Source of the DNA: Brugia malayi
Taxonomy: Eukaryota > Nematoda > Chromadorea > Rhabditida > Onchocercidae
Assembly: GCF_000002995.4 (NCBI RefSeq)
Contig: NW_025062476.1
Span: 2,227,001 to 2,291,000, forward strand
Length of the DNA: 64,000 nt
Direction of reading: 5' to 3'
In this document: piece after piece, positions 37,129 through 49,907 of the stretch
Layout of the letters: every line of letters starts with the position of its first letter
Numbering within the stretch: the stretch's first letter is position 1
Translations under genes and position numbers: made by a program
The notes under the pieces: model-generated
Database searches by the model: none
Told to the model about the DNA's origin: nothing
Seen by the model: only the letters and a program-made list of their open reading frames with translations

Positions 37129-39075
37129 CTGAAAATAAAGTAGAACACAGGTATTTAATACAAGATTGGCTCGAAAATTCGTATAATAAAATTTTATTGT
37201 CCATATGAATCATACAATCTAAATTTTAACATGCAACTAGACTAATTGTGCATTAAACTTCAAAAGTTCTTCCTGTATAAGATGACGTTTTTGCGTCATG
37301 AAATCAAAGTAAAAAGACAAACCATTAATGAGGCTTCGAATACAATATTTTGAGCCCTTCTTTTTGCAGTCCTGAAATTACGTGTTCAAGTAAAACGTTA
37401 TTTCCATTGATATGAAGCGAGTTAGCTTTTTGATAAATCCCCCGACTTAGTATTACACGTAAGCATCTCAATGAACTTCATGCAAGCGACATGGTCACTA
37501 GCTTTAAAACCACTGACTGGGCGACTCGGGCATCCGCAAAGTATCAGAGAGTAGAAATTGTTACATTTAGTTGGTGGTTATGTGGGTACGTAAGATTCAC
37601 GTCACTCAGATAGCGCTTTCCTCCTTCAGCACTTCTTCCCGAAATCTTAATTACATTATATTTATAAATGCACTTTTATGACGTCATTTTCTTATTTACT
37701 ATCCGTCACTGTGCTAATTCTGTGATCTGAACTTCGTTAAAGTGATTCGTAATCTCACATAAAGCTTAAAACTATATAGTGATTGAAGGTAAATTAAAAG
37801 TTCGTGGATAGCTACTTTATGTCTTTTGTTGATCTAGATAGTTTGTCAGGACCTTCTATCGACTGTGTAAAAAGACAAACTCAAATGTCATCAGATTACA
37901 TGTCATAAAAATACAAGTTTATGGTTTAGAAAGGATCCTTTTTCAAAATCGTTGCTTTTATTTCGTTGAACTGACGCCAATTCCCATTACGGTAAATTGT
38001 CAGAATTAGAGGTATAGAAAGCAAAGCTTTTGAAAAAGGGTCACAATCATCGAAATATTTGAGCAATTGGAATGCGCTAATCATGCATATCGCAAAACTA
38101 TGCAAGAGTTTTCAAAAATGGAAATTAGTGAGCTTTACATGATGCTAATGTTATCAATAGGGGAAGTTTGTGGAGGAATTCCATCTAATCATTAAGCTGC
38201 TCTGTCAGGAAATGGAATGAGACGTAGTCGATTATATTTCCACAGTTAATGAATATATAGATGAATAGACAGAAACAAGCGGTAAGGTGTGACAAAGAGT
38301 AAGAATACAGTAATAATAGAGCGATGGGACAAAAACACTTCTTAACACGAAATGTTCAAGAAAAATTAAGCAAAATCGATTCTTTTTCAATTTTATGGTT
38401 TTCTGCTCTAAATTGGGCATTAAATGAAAAAAAAAAAAAAAAAAAGAATGGGTATGATAGTAATTCATAAAACTACTACCATTAACATTCTAAACAATTT
38501 TCTGGTTGTAGAACTGGAACGATCATAGCTGTGAAATAGGTTAAAGCATAAATTTCTTTTACAATATATATATATATATAGCGTATCGACATGCATTTCG
38601 GCATCAAATCCAATTGCTCGAATATTATGATTGTTAATCCTATATTTAATCTCCATGGTTGCAATATGAAGGAAATTTAATTAAACTGCAATTAAACTGT
38701 GTTATGATGTAGCATGCTTTATGCGTTGTAAATTCTCAAATAGAGAAAGATTCGGAGTTCAAGCTTAATCGCACTGAAAGGATGTACAGTGAGTGAAAAG
38801 ATTGAAATTAGGCATTTTCAAATCTTATTATTAAATTTCCAAGCATCTCATAATTATTATAGTTCTAGTGCGAAACCGTTATAATTCTGTATTCAATAAA
38901 TGTGCTTTTTAACTGGTTTCTAACAACAGCAAAGCCTCAGCTATAACTTCATAAATTCATCATAACCTGAAAATGCTTTGTATACAGTTAAAGACTTATT
39001 GGTTATATGCATATTACTCTTCTTCCCAAATTCATCACTTAATGGATACAAGAAACACAACAAAAATCATTGCAG
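37129..39075. other. Upstream region of NPL4 with unresolved short coding pieces
   Basis: This interval must hold the NPL4 promoter and probably its missing first exons. Candidate pieces on the - strand are 37372-37325 (phase 0 into the first sure NPL4 exon) and an ATG at 38656. On the + strand, open pieces at 37819-37866 and 38043-38195 look coding. A (TA)n run lies at about 38567-38582. None of these joins is proved. Confidence 0.4.
37819..38195 (+). CDS. Possible small + strand gene (hypothetical)
   Basis: Two short open pieces have protein-like composition. The first starts MSFVDLDSLSGPSIDC at 37819 and could end at a GT donor after 37866. The second is open from about 38032 to a TAA at 38193-38195 and includes QLECANHAYRKTMQEFSKM and GEVCGGIPSNH. 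A join in phase 0 would need a TTTGAG acceptor at about 38062, which is weak. I do not recognise the product. It would lie between, and antisense to, the candidate 5' pieces of NPL4, so at most one of the two readings may be right in places. Confidence 0.28.
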
Positions 39076-42000
39076 TCAGAATGTTGATTCATCTGATTGC
39101 ACTTTGTCGGAAAGCGTTGGTTCATCTCCCTTAACTTCTTGTTGCTGCAAATAGATTCAGATTCCAGTAAGAAGAAACAGGCGCTAACATAAAATTGAAA
39201 CACATTTCTATTTCTAATTATTGTTCATTTTCTATATTTACTATGCTATTACTCATTTCAATTTTTTAAAAGATTCTGAAATGTATGGTTCATAATAGTA
39301 AAATATGGAATAAGTTTGCTGTTATTTTATTCTACTTCTAACGATGGTGGAGCAAAAGCAATCAAATAGCAACACATATTACATTTTAGGAAGTCTTTTT
39401 CAGTAAAATTTTCAGGGCGAAATGCAGGATCGCAGTTTTTTCCTTAAGATGCTTCTATTGAAAATGGAAATCGTGTATTATGTTGTAATGTGATGTGTTT
39501 AGAAAAAGTGAAACGAACTCGGAAAATTTTATTATTTATCAGCTTTCATGCTTATTGCTCGTATGAATTCTTTATGTCTGGTTATATGAAGTTTGGAAAA
39601 TTTATAAAATGGAATTACCTGGTTAATATACACTTGAGATATTTTTCGTCTAGTTCGTGAGGCGATGCAATCCATTGATAACGAACTGGGCAAAACTTCT
39701 TTCACTTGAGATTCTGAGGACGACTCTGTTGTTAAATTCAACGTTGAGTTGGATGGATATCCATTACATGTTTTTTCAGCATTTCTGAGATAGCGACAAA
39801 TTAATATCCAAAAATCTTAATACCTGATTGCTTTTCAAATTGATCTGAATAATCATAAATTTGAAGAAAAAAAAAGTTTTCGAACAATTGTTAGAATTAA
39901 AAGTACTTCCATTCGTGATATGACAGTGCAAGATTATCATCCTGAAAAAAATTAACATGCAAGGTGTCAAATTCCTATTCTAAATTTTAATAAAAATACG
40001 TGAAAAATTTACCTTGATTTCTCAGAAGCAATTTGACGCACTGCTTTTTCCAAGTTGGTAAAAACATGTGTTGGCAAATTCCTCAGCTTTTCTAGTACGA
40101 TATCGAACTTCACTCTTAAATCCAAAATCATTTCATCCTGAAATGAATGTGATTGATATGCAAATAAATTTAAATGAAAATAAACTGATGTTGTAAAGCT
40201 TACTGTAGTTTCCAAAGAAGATGGTTTATCAATTTTAGGAGCACTAGTTTCTGGGAAAACATCAATTTTCGGACTTCGGAAATCAACGCTTTCATCAAAC
40301 CTAACGGTTTTTCCCTGAAAAACAATTTTATATAATATTTCCATTTATCAGTCATGCAATAATATCTACCTTCGATATAAAATCAAAAAATATTCAGTCC
40401 TAAAGAAATCTAGAAATTTAGGCAGCAAAGACCAACTGGTGTTCTTTTTGACATCATAACAGATGAAGACGGTGTAACTAAAATAGACGTCGAATCAACT
40501 TTTGTCGAAATGATCGGTTCCATAGACAATGAGCGAGCAGTTAACGCAGTCAATGGCAAAGGTTTAGCAAATTTCATGGCAGCCGTGTCCAAAGGATTTA
40601 TTCCATTAGGAAATAATGATGGCCGTTCACGGCTACGCTAAATGAAAAAAAAATATATATATATATATTGATCAGAATGTTAATTTTCAACACAGTTAAA
40701 AAAATTAATGACTAATTTTTTAGAGAATGACTAATTTCTGTAACCATTATTCTGAATCGGAAATAGAACTGTTTTATGGAGTTCGAGTATATAAATGTCT
40801 AAACTAAGTAGAACTGAAATGACTTAAATAAGATGAACACTCAAATAGATGAAAATAACTTACAAAGATGGAAGCTCTTCCAGAAATTGAATTCTGAGGA
40901 CATCTGTTTAAAATACTTGTCAGTGCGGCATCATCACGCTCAAATATTTCATTGATTGGTTTCAGAGGCGCTTTTGCAAAACATGACTTTGATTCGCATT
41001 TTGCATCTGAATGCTGAAAATTATTTCTTCCATGAATCATGACGTTAAAATAGATAACTAACAAATACCAAGAAACTCAATTCTGACAAATTGTTTCCAA
41101 AGAGTTAGATATCAAAATTTTTTAAAAAATTTACGCCTGGGTAGAAATAAATGTGGAAGATTCAAACTGAAATAATTACATTAAGGATGTCTTTGCAAAT
41201 CGCTTTCTGACTGCTAGATGTTTCAGCTATTTGTTTGTTTCTTGACGAAATGCGTTGTAATTTCAAAGACGCTAAGGAATTCTTGCGTGATCCAATTTTA
41301 ATACTTGACCCTGGGACTGTCTGCAAAACTCAAGTACAGGGCAACCTTTCGCGAAATTGTCGAAACATCATGGAAAATGAATAAGAATAAATGTCACTTC
41401 TATGTTCAATATTATATTTTATCCAACTACTTAAAACATGATAATAATGACCTTGATGCTAAGTTTCATAAAATGAGCTCCTGTCGAATAGTCTGTCTTG
41501 ATTTTCCGATTCTGCGCCCTGGAAAATTGCTAGCATGCTTTATAAAGACACATTCTTAATCGTTCTGTTTTGTGACAAAACTCTAAGCTTTGGAAATGCT
41601 CAAGTTTAGATAATATCAGAACAGTCCGAATGCTAAGCCTGTGAATTTGCAGAAGTTAATTTTCTGCATTAAAAACTTTCTTTTGATAATGCACAAAAAC
41701 TTGATTATTGTTATTTTACATTGTCCATAACTTTAATACACAGAGACGTAGATAAGAATTTGAGCTTGCTGCATACATTTGTGATTAGCCTGAAAATGTT
41801 AATTACAAATGCTATATCTGACATAAGCTTACGCATATTTCGTGCCAGCTTCAATCATCCTTTTCCGTTTCTCGGCAGCTGTAAGTTCTTTAGATATTCC
41901 GCCATCGTTTATTTTTCGCAATGTTGAAGTCCGATGTTTGCTGGAATTCACTGAGAAATGGTATAAAGCCCACAAATTTTCCTACTACTCTTAACCACTC

Positions 42001-42622
42001 ACCTGCCCCGTATCCCACTAAATGTAACCATACAGGAAAACCAAAGACCATTCTATGACTGTTAAAAACCAAAACTATCATAGGTTGGAGGATAAATAGC
42101 CAATTTATCACTAAAAGATAGAATATCCAGAACAATTAACTATCAACAGTATAATTATAGTTCTCGTAATGATTATATGTTTCCTTAATAGAAATGAAGA
42201 TTAAATTTCACACAAAAAGATGAATGGAAATGAATATATTTTCTAGGGATAAATAAATATGAATCTTCTATCTCTAGTCTCTTAAAGACAAACATAAACT
42301 TTTTAACCTTCAACTATCATTTTAAATTCGTCGATCTTTTTTTTTAAATTACTGGGAAAATCACTTCTTAGAATCTATCATTCATGAAAAAAAAAAAATG
42401 CAAAAATTTTACAATGCAAGTCATGACACAATAAGGAGAATCACTGAATCTGTAGGACTGGTTGACCTTAAGACATTACAAGATAGATCCATTTATACAT
42501 TTCTTCTGAGTTTATGGCAACTTCACTCCTAATTTCAAGATATATCTCATTTTTAATGAAATTTGAAATTTAATGAAATTTACAAACCTTTGCTGATTAT
42601 TTTTCAGTAAAGCTCGTCCCAT
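39076..42622 (-). CDS. Unrecognised basic protein with PP1-docking motif
   Basis: Ten exons join in frame: 42622-42588, 41940-41833, 41518-41452, 41320-41180, 41013-40864, 40637-40437, 40314-40204, 40137-40013, 39784-39619, 39144-39076, giving 390 residues. The start is the first ATG after a TTGCAG acceptor at 42668, which would suit spliced-leader addition. The N-terminal third is basic (for example AAEKRKRM), the middle is rich in S, T and P, and the C-terminal part has a short amphipathic segment (LRVKFDIVLEKLRNL). KTVRF at 236-240 fits the RVxF docking motif for protein phosphatase 1 and lies beside RTPGK, a possible Cdk or Aurora site. That layout is typical of mitotic or nuclear scaffold proteins, but I cannot name the family. 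The donor at 40437 (GTTGGT) is weak. Confidence 0.72.
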
Positions 42623-42667
42623 CGGATGGATTGTGATAAACTGTCGCACTATTTCTCGCTGCTTCTT

Positions 42668-43472
42668 CTGCAATTCTATTTTATAGATTAATTCAATTAA
42701 AATAACTCATCAATAGCAATCAATTGAAGCCTAAACGACACCTAGGTGACACCTTTATTTAAATAACTATCTTACCAAAACCGAAATACAAATACGAACA
42801 ATCAATGATGGCTATGAGCGCCTTTTCCGCCAAAAAATGCATGTCGCACTTTTCCCGCCATTCACATTTGAAAATAAAGCATCATTTAACGCGTCCGATA
42901 TGAAAAATTTTTGTTGCAGAAAGATAAGAGTTCAATTTTAAAGTATAATTAATGAATTGAAGTGTTGTTTTCCAGATTATATGCTTGATTAAACATTCCA
43001 TTAATATCACTGATGCTATTTGACATTCAAATCATTCTTCCGGAATATTTGGATATTTGCTGATTGTGTTTCTTGCTATGCTGGAGTGTTTCATATTTAA
43101 GTTTGCATCAGTTTAAAAAAATGCACGATATGATTTATCAGGAAATCTTAATAGGATGACATTTATTAACGGAAGAAGCGTGAATGTCTCTTTTGATGTT
43201 TAAATGCTTTTTATGCATCACTTATATATTTCATCCGCCTTTATTACATCTTTACAGATTGATGATTTCAGTTAAGTACCGAATTCCAAAATGATAACTT
43301 CCTTTAACTCTATTTCTTTTTCCGATATTTGAGTGTTTAAATTTCGAACTATTTCAGTACTGTATGCTATATCATGACTTGCAAACGTAGAAGTGTCGTA
43401 GTATCATGTTGTTTTATTTTTTTATTCTTTAAAACCAGATTATAAACAAAAAAGGAAAGAAGAAAAGAAGAA
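42668..43472. other. Gap between EMI/FAS1 gene and unknown basic gene
   Basis: About 0.8 kb. A TTTATT at 43413-43418 is a likely - strand poly(A) signal for the EMI/FAS1 gene, about 55 bases past its stop. A - strand GTAAGA donor near 42775 hints at an untranslated or short first exon for the downstream gene, but no in-phase coding exon was found. Confidence 0.5.
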
Positions 43473-46400
43473 TTAAATGGAATTAAAAGCCGAGCATAGT
43501 GTGTGATGTCTGCGTGCGATGTGTTGTGGACTTTTCAGTGGACTCTCCAATATGTGTAAGATACCATTCACAGCAAGCATATCCACATCCTGCATTTTCA
43601 AATTTACTTTTCAGTTAAGGATTTGAAGAGTAACACGTTATGTTAGAGTGTGCAGCATTACAGTGCTGCAAAAGTAATTGCTGTGTTAGGAAGTTAAAGT
43701 AATAAGAGGATGGCTGGATAGATCTTTTTAACTAATGATCTAGGTAATACGGTTTGTGAAATTTTTGCTCACTAACCTGTAAATTAATATTACCAAATGT
43801 TGTCTTCTTGTCTACTCTGTGACCACTGTAATATTCACCTCTAACATTTTTCAGAATTACAGGAAGCTCTCCATTACTTGTTCTTACCTGGAGATTCTTC
43901 GAACAGAATAGTCCTGTAAATTAAGTGGGCGTTGAGAAGAATTAAGTAAATTTAAATGATAAATAATAATTACCCTCAAAAATATGTCTGCGGACAAAAT
44001 TATTTGCCATCGTTTTATTCGTTCTTAGTGCTCGAACTTGATTATTCGATAATGCATCATTGGAAGGCAGAAAAATGGTATACAGTCGATCATTCTCCAA
44101 ACTGACGTTACTGTCATTGAGTAACGAAGCAAATACAGAAAATTCATTTCGAGCAGTTAGCAGCTCTTCTAATGTATTCGTAGTTCTTGGTAAAGGCTAA
44201 ATTTTATACATTTTAAGTAAATTTCTTAGTTCCAAAAACAAAAAAAGAAAATCTGAAAAAAGCCGACATGAAATTAGAGAGATGAAAGAAAGGAGAAATA
44301 GTTGAATTTTCTAAAACTTCGAACCTAGCAGCAAGTGTCAGACTTTCAAATTTAATGATTTAAATTGTAAAGGATGTGCTCATTATTTTTCATGTTCATA
44401 CGTTTACAGTTCATACTGAGAGCGAATTTTTGAATCCTAGCCTAAATATTCATAAATATTTTTGAGACATAACTATGATCAATATAAAAACAAAAGTACA
44501 TACAGCATCAATAGTATAAATGATCGTGTTGCAATACTTCGTAGGTGTTTTTACTGTTTTTGCGCATCCGAAGACTGGCCTTACAGATTTCGCCGATGAA
44601 GGAATCTGAAGTTGCAAAAAGATATGTCTATAAGATCGAAAAGTTTTAAAAATATCTACGGGTAATTAAAAATATTAATTTAAGTGAGTGACAATTAATA
44701 AATCAATTACCTTCGAACCATATGCTGTTTCGATCAGATTATTTGTGACATATGAGTCATTCATGATAATATGATTCATAACAAATGATTTTTCATCTGT
44801 CAAATTCTGAAATTAAAAATAAAATTGGCAAGTTGAGTGAAGATAAGATAGCGTTTTGATAGGACGGTGTAAGAATTGAAATAACTTGATTTATTTAAAA
44901 CAAAGAATAGTGACTTTATAATGAGAAGTAAGGAAGAAGGTTGATCAAGTAATTGCGGTGAATTAGAATAAACCTAATGCTATCTTTTCTGATTCAGCTA
45001 TTAATATCTAAGTAATGGTATTGAAACAAAAGGAATAATTTAAAGATTGTGTACTCGGAATGAATCATCGGGTGGTACAAATATAGCCACTGGGTCATCT
45101 TCATAACCAATATTGCGTTCAACGATTTCCAGGAATTCTCGACCGGGAAACTCTAAGTGGTCGCGCCAATCTATTGCAGCTGTAAACTTTAAAAGATAAT
45201 TTATTTCCTCAAATTTTCTGCATCCAGCAGTTGCTAGATATTATAGCAACCAGCTTTTCGATTTAGCTTCGATAAAATTTTGCGTTCGTCAGTGAAGTTA
45301 TTTTGGACAATGGAGAAAGTGAAAACGAATTAAATTCAAACCCAGATTTACATTGTTCTCGAAGTATTACATCATCGATGATATGAATGACACCATTTGA
45401 AGCTACTCGATTAGCACTTAAAATTCGACCATTATCCAGACGAATTAATTCTGTGTTATTTCCATCCCACTAAATTTCAATTATAATAATTTCCATTTTA
45501 TGATATTTGACTACTGCAATTCTAATTAAAATTTTATTTGCGAAATGGTTTGTGGCTTTGTTGCATATAAACATAATTCGTCATTTATTTAACAAATTTA
45601 AGTGAGATTGAAACTCTCGACCTGTTTGTAAAAGCGATGTTTGATACCAGTAATTGATGTTATAGCATTTTCCTTGAATGGTGAGCATAACATACCATCA
45701 TATATATGTTCCTTGATTAATTCTATAAAAAAAAAAAAAAAAAAAAAGATCTTAATTTAATTGAAATTTAGTTTATGAAATTTAGAGAAAACATTATGTT
45801 TCACCTCTTGCGCATCCTTTTTTTTGATACATACGTGCTTGAAGTGATAATGATAATGAAGAAAATTTTTCGTTGTTAAAAACGAATACAGTTGAAATGA
45901 GATTGTTTGATGCAAGACGTTCTTGAAGATCATCAGTTAACACTGAAAAGAATTATTTAAATTCTATGTCTCAATCAAATTATCTCATTTTTGCTTCACT
46001 TTTTTTTTTTTCAAGTAAAAAAAAAAAAAAAAGATTACAAAGGAAAACAATAAAATTGGATTGTTTTAGCAAGACTTGATCAAATGATTTTAAAGCTTAC
46101 AACTGCTGAAAGCAGAAAAATTCGAATCATTTATAATAATGTCAAAAAGTGTTTGATCTGTTATATTAGGTAAAGGTCCATTTAACAGTTGCACAGTGCC
46201 ATTTTTCCATTCCAGATCTTCATCTCTTATTTTGATACAATTCAAAAGAGGCTAAAATTTTCAAAACTGATTCGGATATTTGATAAAAATCTAAAATATT
46301 GTAATAAATACCTGTTTATGGTTCATCGGATTTCTTGATTCTTGAATTATATATGAATAATTTTTGTAAAAATTACTTACAACAATGATAAAGACAATAT

Positions 46401-47515
46401 GTCTAGAAATTCAATTCATATGTAATCTGAATTGAATAGGACAAAGTAAAGGAAATAAATGTAGGACAAAATGCAGTAAAGGTAATCCTTTTTTTAACTT
46501 TTTAAATTAACAAATTAAAATTAATATTAATATGAATTATTTATTTACTCAAAAAATGAAGTAAATTATTCCTACTTTATCGTCTAAATCTGTTTGCTCG
46601 AGATTTCTCGATACAATAACAAAAGCTCCTTGTTTTCGAGTTGGCAATTTCTGAGAGTTTAACATTTCATAGCTACGATACGGTTGTTCCAGGATGTATT
46701 GATCCCAATTCCTGCTTTCAGTATCGTTCTAAAAGAGTGGAATAGCAGCAAAATAGCAGGTATTCTACTTCAAAAAAAAAAAAAACATGATCTTATTCAG
46801 TTGTTGATAGTGTATGTAAAGATTGAAAAGAGTTTTATTAAAATAAATGCTTAAAAATTGAGATAGAAAGACAAAATATCTGCTAAATGACGAGTTATAA
46901 ATCAAAAGAAAAAAATTGAAATTTATTTCCTTAATAATGAAGAGTGAAAAAAAAAAAATGGAAAGATTTTATAAATTCATAAATTTCAAATTTCTCACAA
47001 ATTGTGCAAAAAGAATTGGAAGGAGAAGTTAAGCGAAATTTTTAGTATCAGAAAATTTATACCTCTGAGCATGATTCATTGCTTGGTATCAGTAAGGTTG
47101 TAAATTTGATATCCTTTGATGCGAATGGCTCTATACAGACATTCTTCTTATGCAACAATTCATCTAGAGTTTTTGGAATATCGTCTGAAATCAATTTCAT
47201 CACGTAAAAATGCATCATGACGTACGTAAAATAAAAACGTCATATGTTTAGCAATAAGTACGTATACTACTGAAAACCGGACAAGAAAGTGAACATACAT
47301 GGAAAGCATCCTTTCTTGATATCTGAAGTGTAATATCCATCACAACATTCAATGATTCTTATCAACGTTCCGTTACTGTCACTCGTAACACAACGTATAG
47401 CTCGTTTATATGACGTACACGTTGATTCAGAAGTATCCCACAGTAATGGCACTTTCTTTTCTCGTACACAAACATGCTGCCTAAATATTTAAGTTTTAGA
47501 GAAGTGTTAAAATAG

Positions 47516-47590
<75 letters not shown>

Positions 47591-49160
47591 GTTTAATTAA
47601 CATTCAATGAAAAACTAGAAGAATTCTTGACTTTTTTATTCTGTCGCTGTAAATATCGTCAACATCGAGTATTCCAGTTATCAATTAAATTGTATTTTTT
47701 ATTTTCTTGTGAAAATTTTCAATCTTCAATTTGCTGCCATCGATTCTCAAAATTTCACAAAAATTGTTTCGAGTTCTACCATCTGTTTGTCTGTCCTTAT
47801 TATCTTGATACGATAACTTTTTTTTAAACAAATTACACACTCAAAATCTTCCTCAGTTTCTGATTTTTCTCAATAAATAAATTTCATTCTTTCTAATAAT
47901 TCACTTTGAGGACACAAAAAATTTGACTTTGTCATATTACTTGTTGATCTTCTGTCTTTACCGGATCTATATCTCATCAATAGTAACTTCATCAATTTGA
48001 TCTTTTCAGTTCGTTCTCTGACGATCTTACATAAAATGACTGTCACCTACTGTCACCTCTCGAAGATTCCGAACCCAGGTATAAAGTAAAATAAAACTTA
48101 ATACTGCAGCATGAGCATTCATGATCCAAAAGCTTCATACTATGAATCAGTCTAGCTTTGGTGACAATATCATGTAATAGTATGTTTTTTAGATTAACTC
48201 ATAGTCATCGTAATTGGTTCTATTTTGAATTATCGAGATGAAATGTATTTATTCATCCTGTAAACTTACACAAAATAATGGAGAAATTCAAATAGAGCAT
48301 GCTATCAAGCTCAGTACATTTCATTATTTATGGCTTATAGATAGTAACCAATGTTGAAATTTGTTTAACTTTTTTTTTCCTTTTTTTTTTTTGTTAGCTA
48401 CCATACAAAACATCGAGAATTTTTATTGAGGTTTTTTTTCAGGAAGTTTTTTAGAAATTTTACAATCGAGAATTTTATGAAAGCTTTTGTCATCACAGTA
48501 AGCTTTTCATATTTCTTTTTTTTTTTTTTAGCAGAGTTACTAAAGAGCAAAATTTTGAAAATGATTGCAGATACAGTGTAAGGTGTCAACGATTTAATCG
48601 ATTTCCTTTAATATTCAGCCTTTTCTGGTCAAACTAATCCGTTATTAATCTCTGTACTATATAGAATTAGTTCTCCATTAGTGAAATTCCATGAAATTTC
48701 AAAAATCCAATATGGTCAGTAGGACACAAATTTTGAATTGAAAAATTTCAAAAATTGGGGACATTTCGAAAATGTCATAAAATGGAAGTATTGATTAGTT
48801 TAATTATATTCTAAATATACTAACTCAATCGTAATACCGCCTTTATGAAAAGTTGGTCGTTCTTTTCTCAATTCTGTACTCAAATTCATTTGTTTTGTTC
48901 GTCGCTTATCGTTATTCAGGAAAGAAATCATTTGTTCCAAGAATTCATTAGCCTAAAAGTATAAAACAAATTAGCTTTAAAAAATGAAATAGCTATTTAA
49001 GGTATTATTCAAGAAATAATCAGAAGCAAAAATTGTTTTTGTTATTTGCACCAATTGATAGAATGAATAGTACTGTTTCAGCTATCAATTACAAGGAGGT
49101 TCTCTAATTTATAGATGAATATTCTTTATTAACTTATGAAAATCTCAAATTATTATTCAC

Positions 49161-49196
<36 letters not shown>

Positions 49197-49651
49197 GAGA
49201 GAGAGAGAATTGTCCCAATATGCAAAAGTAGAGTTACTTAAAATTTGAATCACTCTATCAATGTATCAGTTAAAAATTTACAAAACGAGTAAATAAATCT
49301 TTGCAGTTTCACTTCCAAATAATTATAATCCATTATCATTGCTCTCTTTTCTTAGGAGCAATCAATCTTTTCCTAAAGTGTAATTATTGATAGCTATCAT
49401 TGAACTCTTAATAGAAATATCAAATTGATAACATATCACTTGATAGGTAATAAGTTAAATTAATAAAATAAAAAAAGTTATACCTTACTGGCTACAGTAT
49501 TATAATCTTCGTGAACATTCATTTGTTCATCATTGATAATAGTATCAAATGGATCATCAATTTTATAGAGATGCTGTAATTGCAGTAATTAATATAATTA
49601 ATATCTTCCAAATATTATAATTTTTTTTTTTTTTTAATACAACAAAAATGA

Positions 49652-49700
<49 letters not shown>

Positions 49701-49907
49701 CAACAACAAAAATGATTTTAGTTAGTTTTTTTTTGATAAAATTTCGTAAAAATAAACCTGTGTGAAATGAAAAAGTTTGGATAAGAATGTCTCGAAAGGT
49801 GCAAAAGGAGAAATTTCATTATCATCTCGAATCATTGTTACAAGAGATTGTGTATCATAGAGTGATATCAGTGAAAAGATAAGATAAATGAATAAATTTA
49901 CAATCAT
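43473..49907 (-). CDS. Secreted EMI/FAS1-domain protein (periostin/TGFBI-like)
   Basis: Sixteen exons: 49907-49758, 49573-49484, 48952-48825, 47480-47299, 47184-47063, 46728-46576, 46251-46101, 45942-45805, 45722-45622, 45469-45352, 45179-45055, 44806-44711, 44605-44504, 44196-43974, 43913-43777, 43589-43473. The 710-residue product begins with a signal peptide (MIVNLFIYLIFSLISL). An EMI-type cysteine module spans about 123-183 (CVREKKVP, TCTSYKRAIRC, IIECCDGYY, GCFP). Repeated FAS1-like segments follow; the last (about 552-695) is the clearest, with TLEELL, FLPSNDAL, HIFEG and NGILHILES. Periostin and TGFBI have the same EMI-then-FAS1 order and similar length (TGFBI 683) and act as matrix adaptors that bind collagen and integrins. 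The earlier FAS1 copies are very diverged. Matrix role in the worm is inference. Confidence 0.83.
47516..47590. repeat. AAT trinucleotide microsatellite
   Basis: About 25 uninterrupted AAT units in the intron just upstream of the EMI exon of the FAS1 gene. Confidence 0.97.
49163..49208. repeat. GA dinucleotide microsatellite
   Basis: A run of GA units with two small interruptions (AAAGGG) lies in intron 2 of the EMI/FAS1 gene. A shorter GA run occurs near 51026. Confidence 0.95.
49616..49732. repeat. Poly-T run with duplicated flank
   Basis: An uninterrupted run of about 36 T is flanked by two near-copies of TTTAATACAACAAAAATGAT in the first intron of the EMI/FAS1 gene. This looks like slippage or a small duplication. 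Confidence 0.8.

Noticed and set aside
37441..37555. - strand frame LILCGCPSRPVSGFKASDH...
   Set aside because: An open run of about 45 codons without splice support or similarity to the NPL4 N-terminus. Probably chance.
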